Assembly (NCBI GenBank): GCA_031763025.1
Contig: JASSKH010000026.1
Coordinates: 6,870,408 to 6,934,407 of the forward strand
DNA length: 64,000 nucleotides
Direction of reading: 5' to 3'
DNA from: Macrocystis pyrifera
Taxonomy: Eukaryota; Sar; Phaeophyceae; Laminariales; Laminariaceae
Each line of letters opens with the position of its first letter. The first letter of the stretch is position 1. This document shows positions 41,154 through 51,565 of this stretch, piece after piece. Position numbers and translations under genes: made by a program. The notes beneath the pieces were generated by a model that was not told the DNA's origin, did no database searches, and was given only the letters and a program-made list of their open reading frames with translations.

Positions 41154-42538
41154 GTACTCAACTGTGCCGATCCTAAATATATATATATATACATATTTAT
41201 TGTTTTTGTTGCTCCTCCCGTTTATCATGCTCGCATTATTTTTTTCTTTCTTTCTTTCCCCCTCCTATTTAATAGTCGTGGCTCAGATCCGGGGTCACAA
41301 AGCAGGCTCTTCTCCCCCCTCCCCCACCACGGTACGTGCCTTGCATTTTTGTCCCGAGAAGGGTTCACCCCTTTCTTCCCTCGCCGACTCGCATCCTTGC
41401 GCGTCGTCGGATACCCGAGGACTTTCGAGGGCACAAACTTGTGTGCTCTTCTTCGTCGAGGCTTCTCCGGCGAACGGACAGTTGGAGTGGAGCGTGATCA
41501 TTCCGGAGGAGGGAGACTATATCAATACGTGATGCTATCTGATTCCTGGTGTGTACGTGAGTTCGGCACGAGCTTCCTGGTCAAGGGTTTCGTGTTGATG
41601 GAATGGCGTCGTCGGCTGCAATCGACAAAGCCAAAAGACAGTGAGGGGGAGAGAAAACAGTGTCATTGTGATACGCTAAGCCCTTAATCTATCTCCACCT
41701 ACCTGGTACCTGTTTCGGGTACCCCTTTTACCAGGGCAAATCACGGGTCATAACCCGACCTACGATTCGGGTCGGGTCGGGTCGGATCGGGTCGGGTCAG
41801 AAGGTTTTCAAACTCTCACGGGTCGGGTCCGGCCGGGCTGTCCTTACCCGACCCGGCCCGACCTGACCCGCGAGACTTGACCCCACCCGTGAACAGCCCT
41901 GTTTTTTAGCCATGTCCCACTTCATGGTCGGCTTTCGAGCATTGTGGGTGTGGTTCGACAGTGGTCTGACTCCAGTCATATCCTGCATGAGTGGGCACGG
42001 TTCCCGCCGCTCGTTTTCCTTTCGACGATCTGATTAGAACCAAACATATTTTCTGGCTTCTCCGGGCAAAGTAGCGTGTTGCGGTCAGAAGGCATGGTCT
42101 TGTGTCCCGCCTGCAAAGCACATTGGCCTATATCATACGTATATATACATAAAAACGCCTCTTAATGATTGCCGGTATGTCTTCTTATTCTGTTTTCTAT
42201 CCGACAATAAGTGTGCAATATGCGCTTCAACCTTCATCACTTATAAAATGCGCCTCTTTGATCGTTATTATATTGTTTTGCCATCGGACACCAACGTTGA
42301 ACTTCAACGTTGATCACTCACAAAAAACATGTTCCCCGGAATCGTATTGTATCACGTCTGACGTCGAGTGGAGCATGCTCATCGTCCACACACACACCGC
42401 CCCGTACATGCCACAAATCCTTAGGTTTGACCGTCCGCACTTACGTTCTTTCCCTCCTTATTGTCTTATTGTGCTTCGGCGACAACTATTGATACGACTT
42501 TCCTTGCATGTTTTCCCCTTGGCGTCGACGGGGTATAG
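41154..42538 (+). other. Gene 2 intron
   Basis: The frame stays open to 41532 past the exon 17 donor, giving an alternative read-through end (LEWSVIIPEEGDYINT then stop). Splicing to exon 18 is preferred because the phase and the PH domain continue. Contains a dispersed repeat (41270-41470; related sequence near 46200-46370 and 49955-50080) and the GGGTC-rich element (41745-41905). Confidence 0.65.
41745..41905. repeat. GGGTC-rich palindromic element
   Basis: Runs of GGGTCGGGTCGGG on the left face CCCGACCCGGCCCGACC on the right. Related to 12470-12600 in inverse orientation. Confidence 0.75.
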
Positions 42539-42605
42539 GGCGGACGGGCGATTCAGCGAAGACATCGTTCTGGAGCACCTCAAACGGAAGCTGCTACGAG
42601 GACAG
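42539..42605 (+). CDS. Gene 2 exon 18: PDZ to PH linker
   Basis: Encodes (R)ADGRFSEDIVLEHLKRKLLR then GQ. The first G completes AG|G with exon 17. Acceptor gggtatag, donor CAG|gtgggg in phase 0. LKRKLLRGQ leads into KLLRYPPRKG of the next exon, the usual entry to this type of PH domain (L-x-x-G-x-x-L-x-x-Y). A minus-strand C element begins at the donor. Confidence 0.78.
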
Positions 42606-42770
42606 GTGGGGAGGGTGTGTACTCGATAACATGCATGGCTGTAGTCGTGTGACCATAGACTCTCGCATTCCTAAAATGCCGGGACAGAGCACGTTGTATT
42701 GTCACCGACCAGGAAAACATTGCTAAAACCAAGCGCGAAGTGCCGAGAGGTGTTCGATAGGTGGGGGGAT
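42606..42770 (-). mobile_element. Poly(C)-tailed element C, minus copy abutting a donor
   Basis: GGGAGGGTGTGTACTCGATAA begins at the 5' splice site of exon 18, then CATGCATGGCTGTAGTCGTG and GACCAGGAAAACATTG. The tail side faces the exon. Confidence 0.72.
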
Positions 42771-43572
42771 GAATCGTGAACACGGCGGCTCCGTGTTGAA
42801 AACAATAACAAGGCCGAGCAGAAGCAGCCGCACACGCTATGTATCGTCTCCCGAGACAAAACGAACAATCAACTACAGTACGTCACACATTGAATAGCTC
42901 AAACTCATTAATTAACGGATTTTTACCCACTCCTGCCCTCTACAATATGTCACACAGTCCTGGCATTTAGGAAAATAGTTCGGGTCTTTAGTTTGGGGTG
43001 TTTGTTACTAACTGGCAACCACTATATTTCTGCAGCTCAAACGGACTCTGCTTACGCAGCCGCACTGAGAATTCAGTTCGTAGCGCGAAGTCACTCATGG
43101 CCGGAAACCGTTGATACGCACGGAGCAAAATGAATGCCTTTTGCTGACCAAGCACAAAAAAAAACACCCATATCGTTTCGAGGCAACCGAATTGGGCCGT
43201 GGGCGAGGTAACAATGTCGACGCCGTGCGCGGCTCGCCGGGCCATTTTTGCAAAAACAAGTCGCTGCGTATCTCGACCGCGATTTGTTGTTTTCAACGGT
43301 CGCTTCAGCGCCTCCAGCGGGACCCCGCTTGGCCTGACAGTGCCATGACAGGCCTCCTGGGGTAACTTGTCGCTTTTCACGGCATGTTTATCGATGCTAC
43401 AGTGCACGCCGGAGCAACCCCGAGCACAAGTTTATTGTTTGGGCTGTTTTGTTTTCACTACCTGCCCAAATATCCCGATCCGATAGAACGCAGGAGCAAC
43501 CCTGAGCACAAATTTATGTTTGGGCTCTTTTTTTTTTCTCACTATCTGCCCAAAATATCCCCCACCCGATAG

Positions 43573-43727
43573 AAATTGCTGAGGTACCCACCGAGGAAGG
43601 GTCTGCTAGCGAGCAAGCCTTACCTGACGCTGCTGTCCATCGACGAGCACAACTTGTACTACGAAGGGAGGGATCGCGTCAGCCTTCCAGAGGGGTCTCG
43701 CCGCGGCATCCTGCTGTACAACCTCAA
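43573..43727 (+). CDS. Gene 2 exon 19: PH domain, N-terminal part
   Basis: Encodes KLLRYPPRKGLLASKPYLTL then LSIDEHNLYYEGRD and SRRGILLYNL, the strand pattern of a PH domain (L-x-L-S-x-D-x-x-L-x-Y ... G-x-I-x-L). Acceptor cgatag is phase 0. Donor CTCAA|gtaagg leaves phase 2, completed by the first G of exon 20 to a Lys codon. Unspliced, the frame stops at once (AAG TAA). Confidence 0.85.
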
Positions 43728-44649
43728 GTAAGGAGAGAGAGGCTGTCAATAAGCAGGTCATTACCTTATTATACATGAGTGGGGGGTGCAATAGTAATAG
43801 TTCATTCATAATTTGTTTTTTTTTTTGACGAGATTATATTAATCAGACCGAGAGAACACCCGGGGGTCGAAATGAAGCTTCCAGCGCACCTGCTGGTGGC
43901 AGAATGCATCACGGACCTCGTGGGAAGCGCTCTCGCTGAATGTTTTGATTCTCAGGGAGCATTTTCGTCGTCCTTCCTATGTACGACGTTCTCACCGTGC
44001 AAAAACAAAAAAAAAGAAATGCGCACGAAATGCTTTCCTTGTCGTCTGTCGTGTTTTCTGGCTGTGGTATCAAAATGTACATGGTATGTACAACATCCCC
44101 TTGACGCAGAGAAGAAGCATGCCGGGTGCTCAAGGGTGAGGAGTCGTCGTGATGCTTTGTCCGCGATCGCAATATGACGTTGTGAGGTTTCTATGAGATT
44201 CACTGGCAGCGGGGGAGGGGGAGAGGGGGCGTGCTCCTTTCAAGACGGAACACCGTTCCTGCCCCTAATCGGGGGGGGGGGGGGGGGGGGGGAGGGCACC
44301 TTCGGTGGGATACATAGCAGTATCATACGTTAAACAAACGATGCGTGTAGCAGAACTAGTGTAGTGTCCTAAGACTCAGCGAGCCGAAAACAAAACACGT
44401 GTAGAGACCGGTAGATAGCGCCCTGCATGCGATTCGAAGCAGACTGTCTCGGTAATCAAAAGCATGCCTACACCACACGCTCGAGTTCAGAGCCCTTCTC
44501 GCGTGCTCTTCGCCGCGAGACCCCACGGACGTCTCGCACGTTCAGGGTACACGACAAGCAAGACTCAAATCACGAGGCTAGCTAGGGGTGCACGTGATAA
44601 AAATACTCCGACACCCCCACTAGCCATTTTCGAGACCAAGACAGGGGCG

Positions 44650-44705
44650 AGGGGGGGGAGGCGGGGAGTACTCATGTCATGCATGGCCGTAGCCGTATGA
44701 CCACA
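44650..44705 (-). mobile_element. Poly(C)-tailed element C, minus fragment
   Basis: GGGGGGAGGCGGGGAGTACTCATGTCATGC-type start with CATGGCCGTAGCCGTATGACC; only the last ~50 bp of the family remain. Confidence 0.6.
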
Positions 44706-44909
44706 GGGGAGGGTTATATTAAAACGAACTAAAAACAATACGAAAAAATCAAATCGGTTTTCGTAACTTCTCGTCCTGAACTCCCACCCCCACCGGTTTG
44801 TTTTGCGTTGCAGCATGTACGTCCTTTTAAGGCGTGTGATGGCGTTTTTGTCGGTTGTGTCGTGTACCCCTGGGGCGGCATACTGCTTATACGAGGCCAA
44901 TGCTTTCAC

Positions 44910-45199
44910 AGCTCGGACACGATCATGATCTATCTGATCTGTCTACAGATAGATCATCTAGTTCCTCGCTTGCCGTTGTGAGAGGTTGTGCAGGACCTGC
45001 ATAGTAGTACAGATCCTACCCGCAGGAAACATGTGCTACTGCTGTAAATCATGCAGAGCTTACAGGTCCCGCCCGGCAACATGAGCTAGATCATACAGAT
45101 CATACAGATAAAACAAGATCGGAATTAGATGGTCTATCTGCTCTGAAATATCTAGATCATGATACGTAGGTGATCTGTACATGATCTGTGCGAGGTGTG
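44910..45199. mobile_element. E-family element
   Basis: Left end CAGCTCGGACACGATCATG and right end GATCTGTGCGAGGTGTGG are imperfect terminal inverted repeats. Inside: GTTGTGAGAGGTTGTGCAGG, ACCCGCAGGAAACATG and ATCATACAGATCATACAGAT. Opposite orientation to the next copy. Confidence 0.75.
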
Positions 45200-45296
45200 G
45201 ATGGTTTGACAGACACTGGTGCACGATACGAACAAAACTATCCCTAACCTAGCCCCAACCGTAACCCCAACCCCTATCCAATCAAGACATGTTTGA

Positions 45297-45570
45297 CACC
45301 TCGGACAGACAGATCATCTGCAGATCGTTTCCACCTCATGATCTAGATCTTTCGAGGCAGATAAATCAACCACTATTCCTGATCTGTATGATCTGTATGA
45401 TCTAACTCATGTTTCCGGGTGGGACCCGTGTAATCCGCATGATCTAGCGCATGTTTTCCTGGGTTGGATCCGTACCATGCAGATCCTGCGCGGCCTCTCA
45501 CAGCGGCAGAGAAGGAACTAGATGATCTGGATCATGACCTATCTTGTAGATGATCTAGCTGTCGGAGGTG
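45297..45570. mobile_element. E-family element, best preserved ends
   Basis: Termini CACCTCGGACAG and CTGTCGGAGGTG are near-perfect inverted repeats, 274 bp apart. Inside: GATCTGTATGATCTGTATGA, TTTCCGGGTGGGACC, TTCCTGGGTTGGATCC. Non-coding, MITE-like. Confidence 0.8.
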
Positions 45571-45933
45571 GCCAGTGTGTAGGCCTATGGACATGGGCAG
45601 TGCCGTCAAAAGGTTTTTTTATCAAAACATGCGAGAAAAAAAAAAAAAGCCCTGCCGGAAGTCGTAAACGTGCGCTGTCTGCCTGCTGTGCACGTGGGAA
45701 GGCTTTCCCCTTGCACAGATCGAATAGATCATGACCTACGTACTACAGATCGTCTAGATCGTATCCTGCCTTTGTCGTTGTGAGATGTTAGTGCAGGTGT
45801 CTGTATACAACAGCGGATCCAACCCAGGAACCATGTGCTCCTATGTAGATGATGCAGAATGTGTACGGCGCCCGTCAGGTGACACGACCTGTACAGAGCA
45901 AACATATTACTTATCAGGAACCTATCATCATTG

Positions 45934-46008
45934 CTGTTCCGTTTGCCATCTAGCAACGTGGAGCGCTTATTCCAATCATGCCGTCCACATATTATTGTAA
46001 AAGGGTAA
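45934..46008 (+). pseudogene. Possible hAT transposase C-terminal remnant
   Basis: The plus strand reads LFRLPSSNVERLFQSCRPHI, then stops. PSSNVERLF resembles the S-x-x-ERLFS motif of the hAT dimerisation domain. Only about 12 residues support this; the following sequence is broken in all frames. It may be chance. Confidence 0.25.
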
Positions 46009-46643
46009 CCACAGCGGTAGAATCCAATGACATAAAAAATCTTGAAGGTGCTGTCAATCAGACCTGAACACCTGACAAAATTAAACCGGAAATGATTCTC
46101 CCCTAACCGACGTTTCACCAATTAATTCTGAAAGCGTGGCGCTTCAGGAAACTAGTATTACTAATACTAGCTGCCCCGAAAGATTTTGTGAATGAAGCAT
46201 GACGACACTGCAGCAGAGTAGAGGTTCGGACAGAGTAAAAAACAGGGCTGGCTTTTTATCTCGCAGCACAACAAGCAAGGCACGAACTGCACGCAGTGGG
46301 GAGGAGGGCGAAGAGCCTATACTTTGTGAACCCGGATCTGAGTTACGACTAAGAAAGAGAGAGAAAAGCGGGGCAGAAAGATAATACATGGGATGAAATC
46401 AAGAAAAGAAGGGAGAGAAGCACGAGGCGTCGAAGCCGCCTGTTGTGCTGACGTGACCGTTTCGCATCCAAGCAATCCGCCATACAAGACATTGCGAAAC
46501 CCCAAATTATCCTCTTTTAGTATTGAGTTGTTCTTGCACTATTGTATACAAATGTCCTGACGAAAACTTGTCGCCCAAAACGTGGGGACCGGTGATCTGC
46601 GTCGGCTGTTATTAAAAAACATTTTTTTTTGTCACCTAAACAG

Positions 46644-46791
46644 GTTTGTAACAAGGGGGAAGGCAACCGCGACGCTGCGCAGAAGCGCCCATCGCCAATG
46701 CGAGGACACCTGCTTCAGCATCGCTGCGGAGGGGAAGACTCTGGACTTTTCCGTACCCCCCACCCTCGACGACGACGGCAAGAGCAGCCAG
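46644..46791 (+). CDS. Gene 2 exon 20: PH domain, middle
   Basis: Encodes (K)FVTRGKATATLRRSAHRQCE then DTCFSIAAEGKTLDFSVPPT and LDDDGKSSQ. V-x-x-G-K-x-T...CFSI-x-x-x-x-x-TLD is the centre of a PH domain like those in plant and algal RCC1/PH proteins. The first G completes the Lys codon split with exon 19. Acceptor aaacag, donor CAG|gtccgt in phase 0. Confidence 0.87.
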
Positions 46792-46882
46792 GTCCGTCGA
46801 CCACACGTGCTGCGGTAGCATGTAGCATAGGGGAACAGTAGACAAGCATAGGTCCAGGAATAGAGAGAGAGAGAGAAAAAAA

Positions 46883-46991
46883 CTATTACCGGGGTACATA
46901 GTTAATAGGACCTATGGTATACATTAAAACCTATATATTCACCTATATTTACTAACAATATTTGGTCCTATTTACTATGGTCCCCCGTAAT
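46883..46991. mobile_element. Family A MITE
   Basis: Ends CTATTACCGGGGTACATAG and CTATGGTCCCCCGTAATAA; core AAAACCTATATATTCACC. Same core orientation as the copies at 39855 and 47856. Confidence 0.88.
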
Positions 46992-47855
46992 AATCCTCGT
47001 AAGAACATCCAGGAATAGGCAAAGAGTAGTTGCTATTGGTTAGGGCAGGGTAGAAGAATGACGAAATTAAGGCCTCGTCTTTGGGGGTAGCCTCTGGTTT
47101 CCCATCTAAGACACGCCTCCCAAGTACTACAAACTACGATCCCAATACCTGTACCCAGCGGGTAATTAACGGCCTTTCCGCATCATTCAGAGCGGTACCA
47201 TCACAAAAAAGGCACGCTTTTTGGCGGACGTCACGTAAGAAAATCGGACCAAGAAAATGTGGTTGACCGGCGAGCGCCACAAGAAATCCTAAACAATATT
47301 TTTAAGGCTTGCTCAGATCGCAGTACGTACGTCGTAGGTGTTTCTTTTGTCAGCGGGGGCCAACATACACTGCGCTGTACGTGCTGCTGTGGGCCCACGA
47401 AAAATGTACGTGCTTGTACGTATGTAGGCTCCCTTTTTGTTTTGCTCTTCCCCTCGGGCTTTCTTCTTCTTCTTCTTCTTCTTCTTCTGCTTCCGGAAAT
47501 AATTCGGAGTGATCGTCTTTGAAGCGCATGCTGAACATCGTCGGGTGGCCAACTCGATAATTATAATAGTTATAACTACAATGATAACGAAGACCCTGAT
47601 AGCAACATAAGATTCACGTTTTCCGAGGACTCTCATGAGAAAGTTGAAAGTTTAGATATACCCCTCTGCAAGCTTCCTCGGGTCTTGTTCCGGCTGGCTG
47701 CATTCACTATCGCTGAACCTTTTTGGCGTGTGTGTGCTGCAAAAGTGGCCAACACCGAAAGAAAGTAAATATATCGGAGAGACCATTCTGGTTTCCTTTC
47801 ATTTTTTGGTTTATTCATATAAACACCCCACCCCATCCTCATCGACACCGACATG

Positions 47856-47967
47856 CTATTACGGGGGGCCATAGTATAAATAGGACCTACGGTATACACT
47901 AAAAACTATATATTTACCTATTTTTACTAACAATATTTGGTCCTATTTACTATGGTTCCCCGTAATA
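47856..47967. mobile_element. Family A MITE
   Basis: Ends CTATTACGGGGGGCCATAG and CTATGGTTCCCCGTAATAC; core nearly identical to the 46883 copy, suggesting recent shared origin. Confidence 0.88.
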
Positions 47968-48280
47968 CAGTATACCTGGTACGTATATATCACTCTGCGC
48001 CGAACGACGTAAGGACCTTGTTGGGATGCATGGTGCAGCAATAGTGTTCCCTCTGTAGTGCCGGGCCGAGTAGTGCTGGCTGCCCTCTCGCTGTACGTAC
48101 GAGTGCCTGTGAATTATCGTGGCACAAAATGGGATCCGTTAACCGGTGCGACGGTGTGCGGAGTAACTAGTGCGGGTTGCCGCTATACATAGCGCCGGTA
48201 TTGTTGGCTAGTGTAGCGCATATGTACCGACATTGCATTAAGAGGGGGCGTTACATGTTAATATAAAAAAAACGGTTCTT

Positions 48281-48389
48281 GTGTTAGGGGGGAACATGGT
48301 AATCAGGACCCAATATGTTCAGTAAAAATACCGGGAATATATGTAATTTTATGTGTATGAGGGGTCCTGATTACTCTGTCCCCGCACCG
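48281..48389. mobile_element. Family A-related MITE, divergent
   Basis: Ends GTTAGGGGGGAACATGGTAA and TTACTCTGTCCCCGCACC; core GGGAATATATGTAATTTTATG. Clearly related but changed at both termini. Confidence 0.6.
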
Positions 48390-48722
48390 GGAGTGCGGCA
48401 CTAACAGGGGTTACTCATGAAATTTATTAAAAGATACCTCACTTCAGCTGTGAAGATGCAAGGACCCTCGCTTATGAAACTCTTCTTCTTTTTTGTTTAC
48501 AGGCTGCGTGCGATGCGCTTCGATCGCTCGTGCGTGCGCTTCGGGTAGTACACGTCCTCATGAAGGGCGTGTAGGTCGGTGGTTTCATCCACCCTGGGTG
48601 ATATCATGGCACCGGGGTCAACAAGACGATGTTATCGCCGGGACGGTCAGCCTGCAATAACCATTTACATGTTTGCGCCAGGTGCATTCGAAATGACCCT
48701 CCGAGTTACCCCCCACACACAC

Positions 48723-48863
48723 CCTCCGTCTCGAAAGGGATGCGTGGTCAATGGTCAAATGACTAAGGCAAGCAACAAATAAGTACGCCCCCCCCCCCCC
48801 CCCCTCCGTCTCGAAAGGGATGCGTTTTCTATGGTCAAGTGACTAAGGCAATCAACATATGAG

Positions 48864-48910
<47 letters not shown>

Positions 48911-49117
48911 CCCCACAGAAACAAGAACGGGATCACACTAGCCAAACGTTTCCGTGTAGTATATGGAAAAAAAAACGTAATTGAGCGCCAAAATGTTGGA
49001 GGTGTCTCTACTAGGAAAATAAGAACGGTGCTCCGTCTCGAAAGGGATGCGTGGTCACTCTAGTCAAATGACGGAGGCAAGCAACAATAAAATGGGTACG
49101 CCCCCCCTCCCCCCCCT
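48723..49117 (+). mobile_element. Cluster of three poly(C)-tailed D elements
   Basis: Copies at 48723-48803, 48804-48907 and 49030-49117, each starting TCCGTCTCGAAAGGGATGCG and ending in a C run (22, 44 and broken runs). The second starts directly in the tail of the first. The third lies about 100 nt upstream of the last exon of gene 2. Confidence 0.82.
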
Positions 49118-49220
49118 GCTCCACCTTTGCCCCCAATTGCCACTGTGTGTTTCTGCCCCCGTTACATGTCCCGCCGACTTTTGCCCCTCTGAAATCGGGC
49201 CCCTGCTGAAACAACTATAG

Positions 49221-49400
49221 CGCTGCGAGCTGCTGGTGTGGGGTTTGCGGAGCCTCATCCACGAGATGCAGGGCTCCCAGGTGTATGTGGACAAGGACGG
49301 CGCCGTTAAGCGCCGCGTTCGCCCGAAGGACATGCTCACCACCGTCCACCGGCAGCAGCGACAGGATCACCGCCACGCCAAGCCTTCCTCGTCGGGATAG
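49221..49400 (+). CDS. Gene 2 terminal exon 21: end of PH domain and stop
   Basis: Encodes 59 residues and a TAG stop at 49398. RCELLVWGLRSLIHEMQGSQ is the C-terminal PH helix with its conserved Trp. VYVDKDGAVKRRVRPKDMLT then a His/Gln/Arg-rich tail follows. Acceptor actatag is phase 0 and matches exon 20. It ends a reconstructed protein of about 880 residues (PX about 150-230, DUSP 262-440, IQ 449-463, PDZ 575-685, PH 715-845). No polyadenylation signal was picked out with confidence. Confidence 0.87.
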   Translation, partial: RCELLVWGLRSLIHEMQGSQVYVDKDGAVKRRVRPKDMLTTVHRQQRQDHRHAKPSSSG

Positions 49401-50285
49401 ACCCGGAAACTTTCGCACGCTGGCCAGATCTACTGTAGATCCTAGTCCGATCTGCCCGTTAGGATATGTTTTGGGGCAAGGATCCGTGCGGTGAAGATCC
49501 AGGCCTCAGGAATCACGTGTCATCTGTAGATCGTCTAGATGTTCAACCGGCCGTTCTGAGATTTTGCAGGGTGTCTTCTGTAGACTCGTAGCGCAGGTTC
49601 AAACGCACACAGGCAACGTGAGCTACTGTACAGCAGCTCGTACGACATCAGGAATGTTATCTTCCTCTGAAAGGTCCAGATCGAGAAGCAGAGATAGTGG
49701 GGATCTGTTCGACGTGTGAAAAGCTTCGTTCAGTCATTACTTGCGCTGTGGCTTCGAGAAGGGTTTTTGTGAAGGGGGTGATACATATAGGAAAAGAAAA
49801 ACATTACTGATGGTCTTTTGGCCTTCCTCTTTCGGGGAATGTTTATGAGTGACCAACGTTGAAGCTCATTCATGCCGCACCTTTTTTACTTACTCTTGTA
49901 TGCTTAGGTTCTTCCCATCCATAATCTTCGCCCTTCTTTTCTTTCTCCATCCTCCCTAGTCGCAACTCAGATCCGGCGTCACGTAGCACTCCCCCCCTCC
50001 ACTACCACGTTCTTGCCTTTCATTTTCAGCGCGAGAAGACTTCAGTCATTTCTTCCCTCGTGGACTCGCGTCTAATTACACTGTCGGGTGGAAAACACAA
50101 AAATAATTCATGTTAAAATCATGTTTAGTTTTAGGAGAGGAGACGGTGTTCGTCGAGCGTAGTACGTGTTCCGTTCCTCCTCCTCTTCTTCTTCTTCTTC
50201 TTCCTCTTATCTGGGTTTTCTCTAGGTTTTCTCTAGGTTTTTTCCTTCTTTCTGGGAATGTTAACGTTTTACGAGTGATCAGTTC

Positions 50286-50368
50286 TTTAGGACTGCAGTC
50301 CCGTTTGGGGACAAATTACTTAGAATTTGACTGGATTGTCCCCAAAACGGGATTGCAGTCCTAAAAAA
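50286..50368. mobile_element. Family B MITE
   Basis: Ends TTAGGACTGCAGTCCCGTTT and AACGGGATTGCAGTCCTAA are almost perfect inverted repeats, 83 bp in total. Inside TGGGGACAAATTAC / GATTGTCCCCA extend the stem. Confidence 0.88.
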
Positions 50369-50510
50369 GGAGTTGAGCATGAAGCTCTGCACATTGTTCG
50401 TCGGGTGGCAAAGACAACGGCAACACATAGAGCGTACTGTACCCCGTGGTGCATTTGTTTCAGCGAGCTTTGGTCACAGGACCAGAACAAGGTTAGGCAA
50501 TCGAAGTTCG

Positions 50511-50814
50511 CACACCTCGGACAGCAGATCATGATCTGTCTGATCTGTCCCCAGATAGATCATCTACTGTAGTTCCTCACCTGCCGTTGTGAGAGATTGT
50601 GCAGGATCTGCATATAGCACAGATCCAACCCGCGGGAAACATGTGCTAGGTACAAGTAGATCATGCGGATTTCACGGGTCCCACCCGGCAACATGAGCTA
50701 GATCATACAAGACGGGGATTACATCTACCTCGAAAGAGCTAAATCATGAAATGTGGGAACAGATGATCTGTTGATGATCTGTTGATGATATGTACATATT
50801 CTGTCCGGGGTGTG
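50511..50814. mobile_element. E-family element, full length
   Basis: Termini CACACCTCGGACAG and CTGTCCGGGGTGTG are near-perfect inverted repeats 304 bp apart. Contains all family markers, including GTTGTGAGAGATTGTGCAGG and GGCAACATGAGCTAGATC. Confidence 0.8.
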
Positions 50815-50940
50815 GAAGTTTGATACGACCGAGCGAACTCCCGTATTGCTACGAACCCCAGATAAGTATAGGTCCAGCCCACAGCAGCAAAATGCAGGCT
50901 ATGTTTTGAATTGGATGCTCACTGCGCGAATTGGTTTGAC

Positions 50941-51487
50941 GGGGGGGGGGGGTGTACTCGATAGGAGAGATGTACTCGATATCATGCATGGCCGTAGTCG
51001 TATGGCCATAGACCCTCGCATCCCTACAATGCCGGGACGGAGCATGTCGGGTTTTCACCGACCAGGCAGACATTGCTTGCACCAAGCGCGAAGCGCCGTG
51101 AGGTGTCCGGCGAGTCGCATGAAGGGTGAGCTGCATCCTACTAAGAACCGCTTGTGAGGCGGACTTGCATATGGATGACAGCTTCAATGAGTTAGTTTAA
51201 TTTCCGGTGTGGCCACTTCCAGAAACAGCAATGGGAGTACTATGTAACTGCCTCTTGGGTGCCTTACCTTGAACACTACGTGATACGATCAATTCCTTTG
51301 TGCAGAGTAAAGGTTCTTTGCTTCGCACAGATGATCTAACTAGACGACCAGCTGTGGGCGACCGCCAAAAAAAAAAAAAAAAAAACGGTACCCTGGATGT
51401 CTAGTTCACGTAGTGAGCGGCATGTTTTACAGTGTCGTTGCCAATCGACGCCAACCCAACCCATATATAATATATGTAATATATGAA
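50941..51487 (-). mobile_element. Poly(C)-tailed element C, full length
   Basis: About 545 bp. Begins on the plus strand with an 11-G run and GTGTACTCGATAGGAGAG, and ends with CCAACCCAACCCATATATAA. Includes GAGACAGT-region words, the A-run at 51367-51385 (the T-rich part of the element) and the conserved 3' end. Together with 59815-60340 it defines the full family. Confidence 0.83.
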
Positions 51488-51565
51488 GGGGGGGGGGGGG
51501 GGGGGCGTACTGATTTGTTGCTAGCCATTTGACCATTGACCACGCATGCCTTTCGAGACGGAGCA
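51488..51565 (-). mobile_element. Poly(C)-tailed element D, minus copy
   Basis: An 18-G run, then CGTACTGATTTGTTGCTAGC, CATTTGACCATTGACCACGC and TTTCGAGACGGAGCATGG. Placed end to end with the C element at 50941. Confidence 0.8.

Larger units (their letters stand above)
43728..46643 (+). other. Gene 2 intron, E elements and a possible hAT remnant
   Basis: Contains a G run (44270-44292), a C fragment (44650-44705), three E-family elements (44910-45199, 45297-45570, 45715-45860) and a short hAT-like segment (45934-46008). No exon supported. Confidence 0.6.
46792..49220 (+). other. Gene 2 last intron, MITEs and poly(C) elements
   Basis: Holds three family A copies (46883-46991, 47856-47967, 48281-48389), a CTT repeat (47461-47491), three D elements (48723-49117) and a 44-C run. 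Sequence at 47085-47210 recurs at 60980-61080. No exon supported. Confidence 0.65.
49401..50940. other. No gene seen; E elements and B MITE
   Basis: Contains E-family sequence (49425-49710 degraded, 50511-50814 good), a dispersed repeat also seen at 41270 (49955-50080), a CTT tract (50180-50205) and a B MITE (50286-50368). Confidence 0.65.

Noticed and set aside
40942..41532. 196-codon open frame as one exon
   Set aside because: The PDZ end (41026-41153) splices in exact phase to exon 18 and on to the PH domain. The rest of the frame crosses a dispersed repeat found elsewhere.
45729..46121. Minus-strand 130-codon frame
   Set aside because: Overlaps E-family repeat sequence, has no recognised domain, and the opposite strand has the only (weak) similarity, to hAT.
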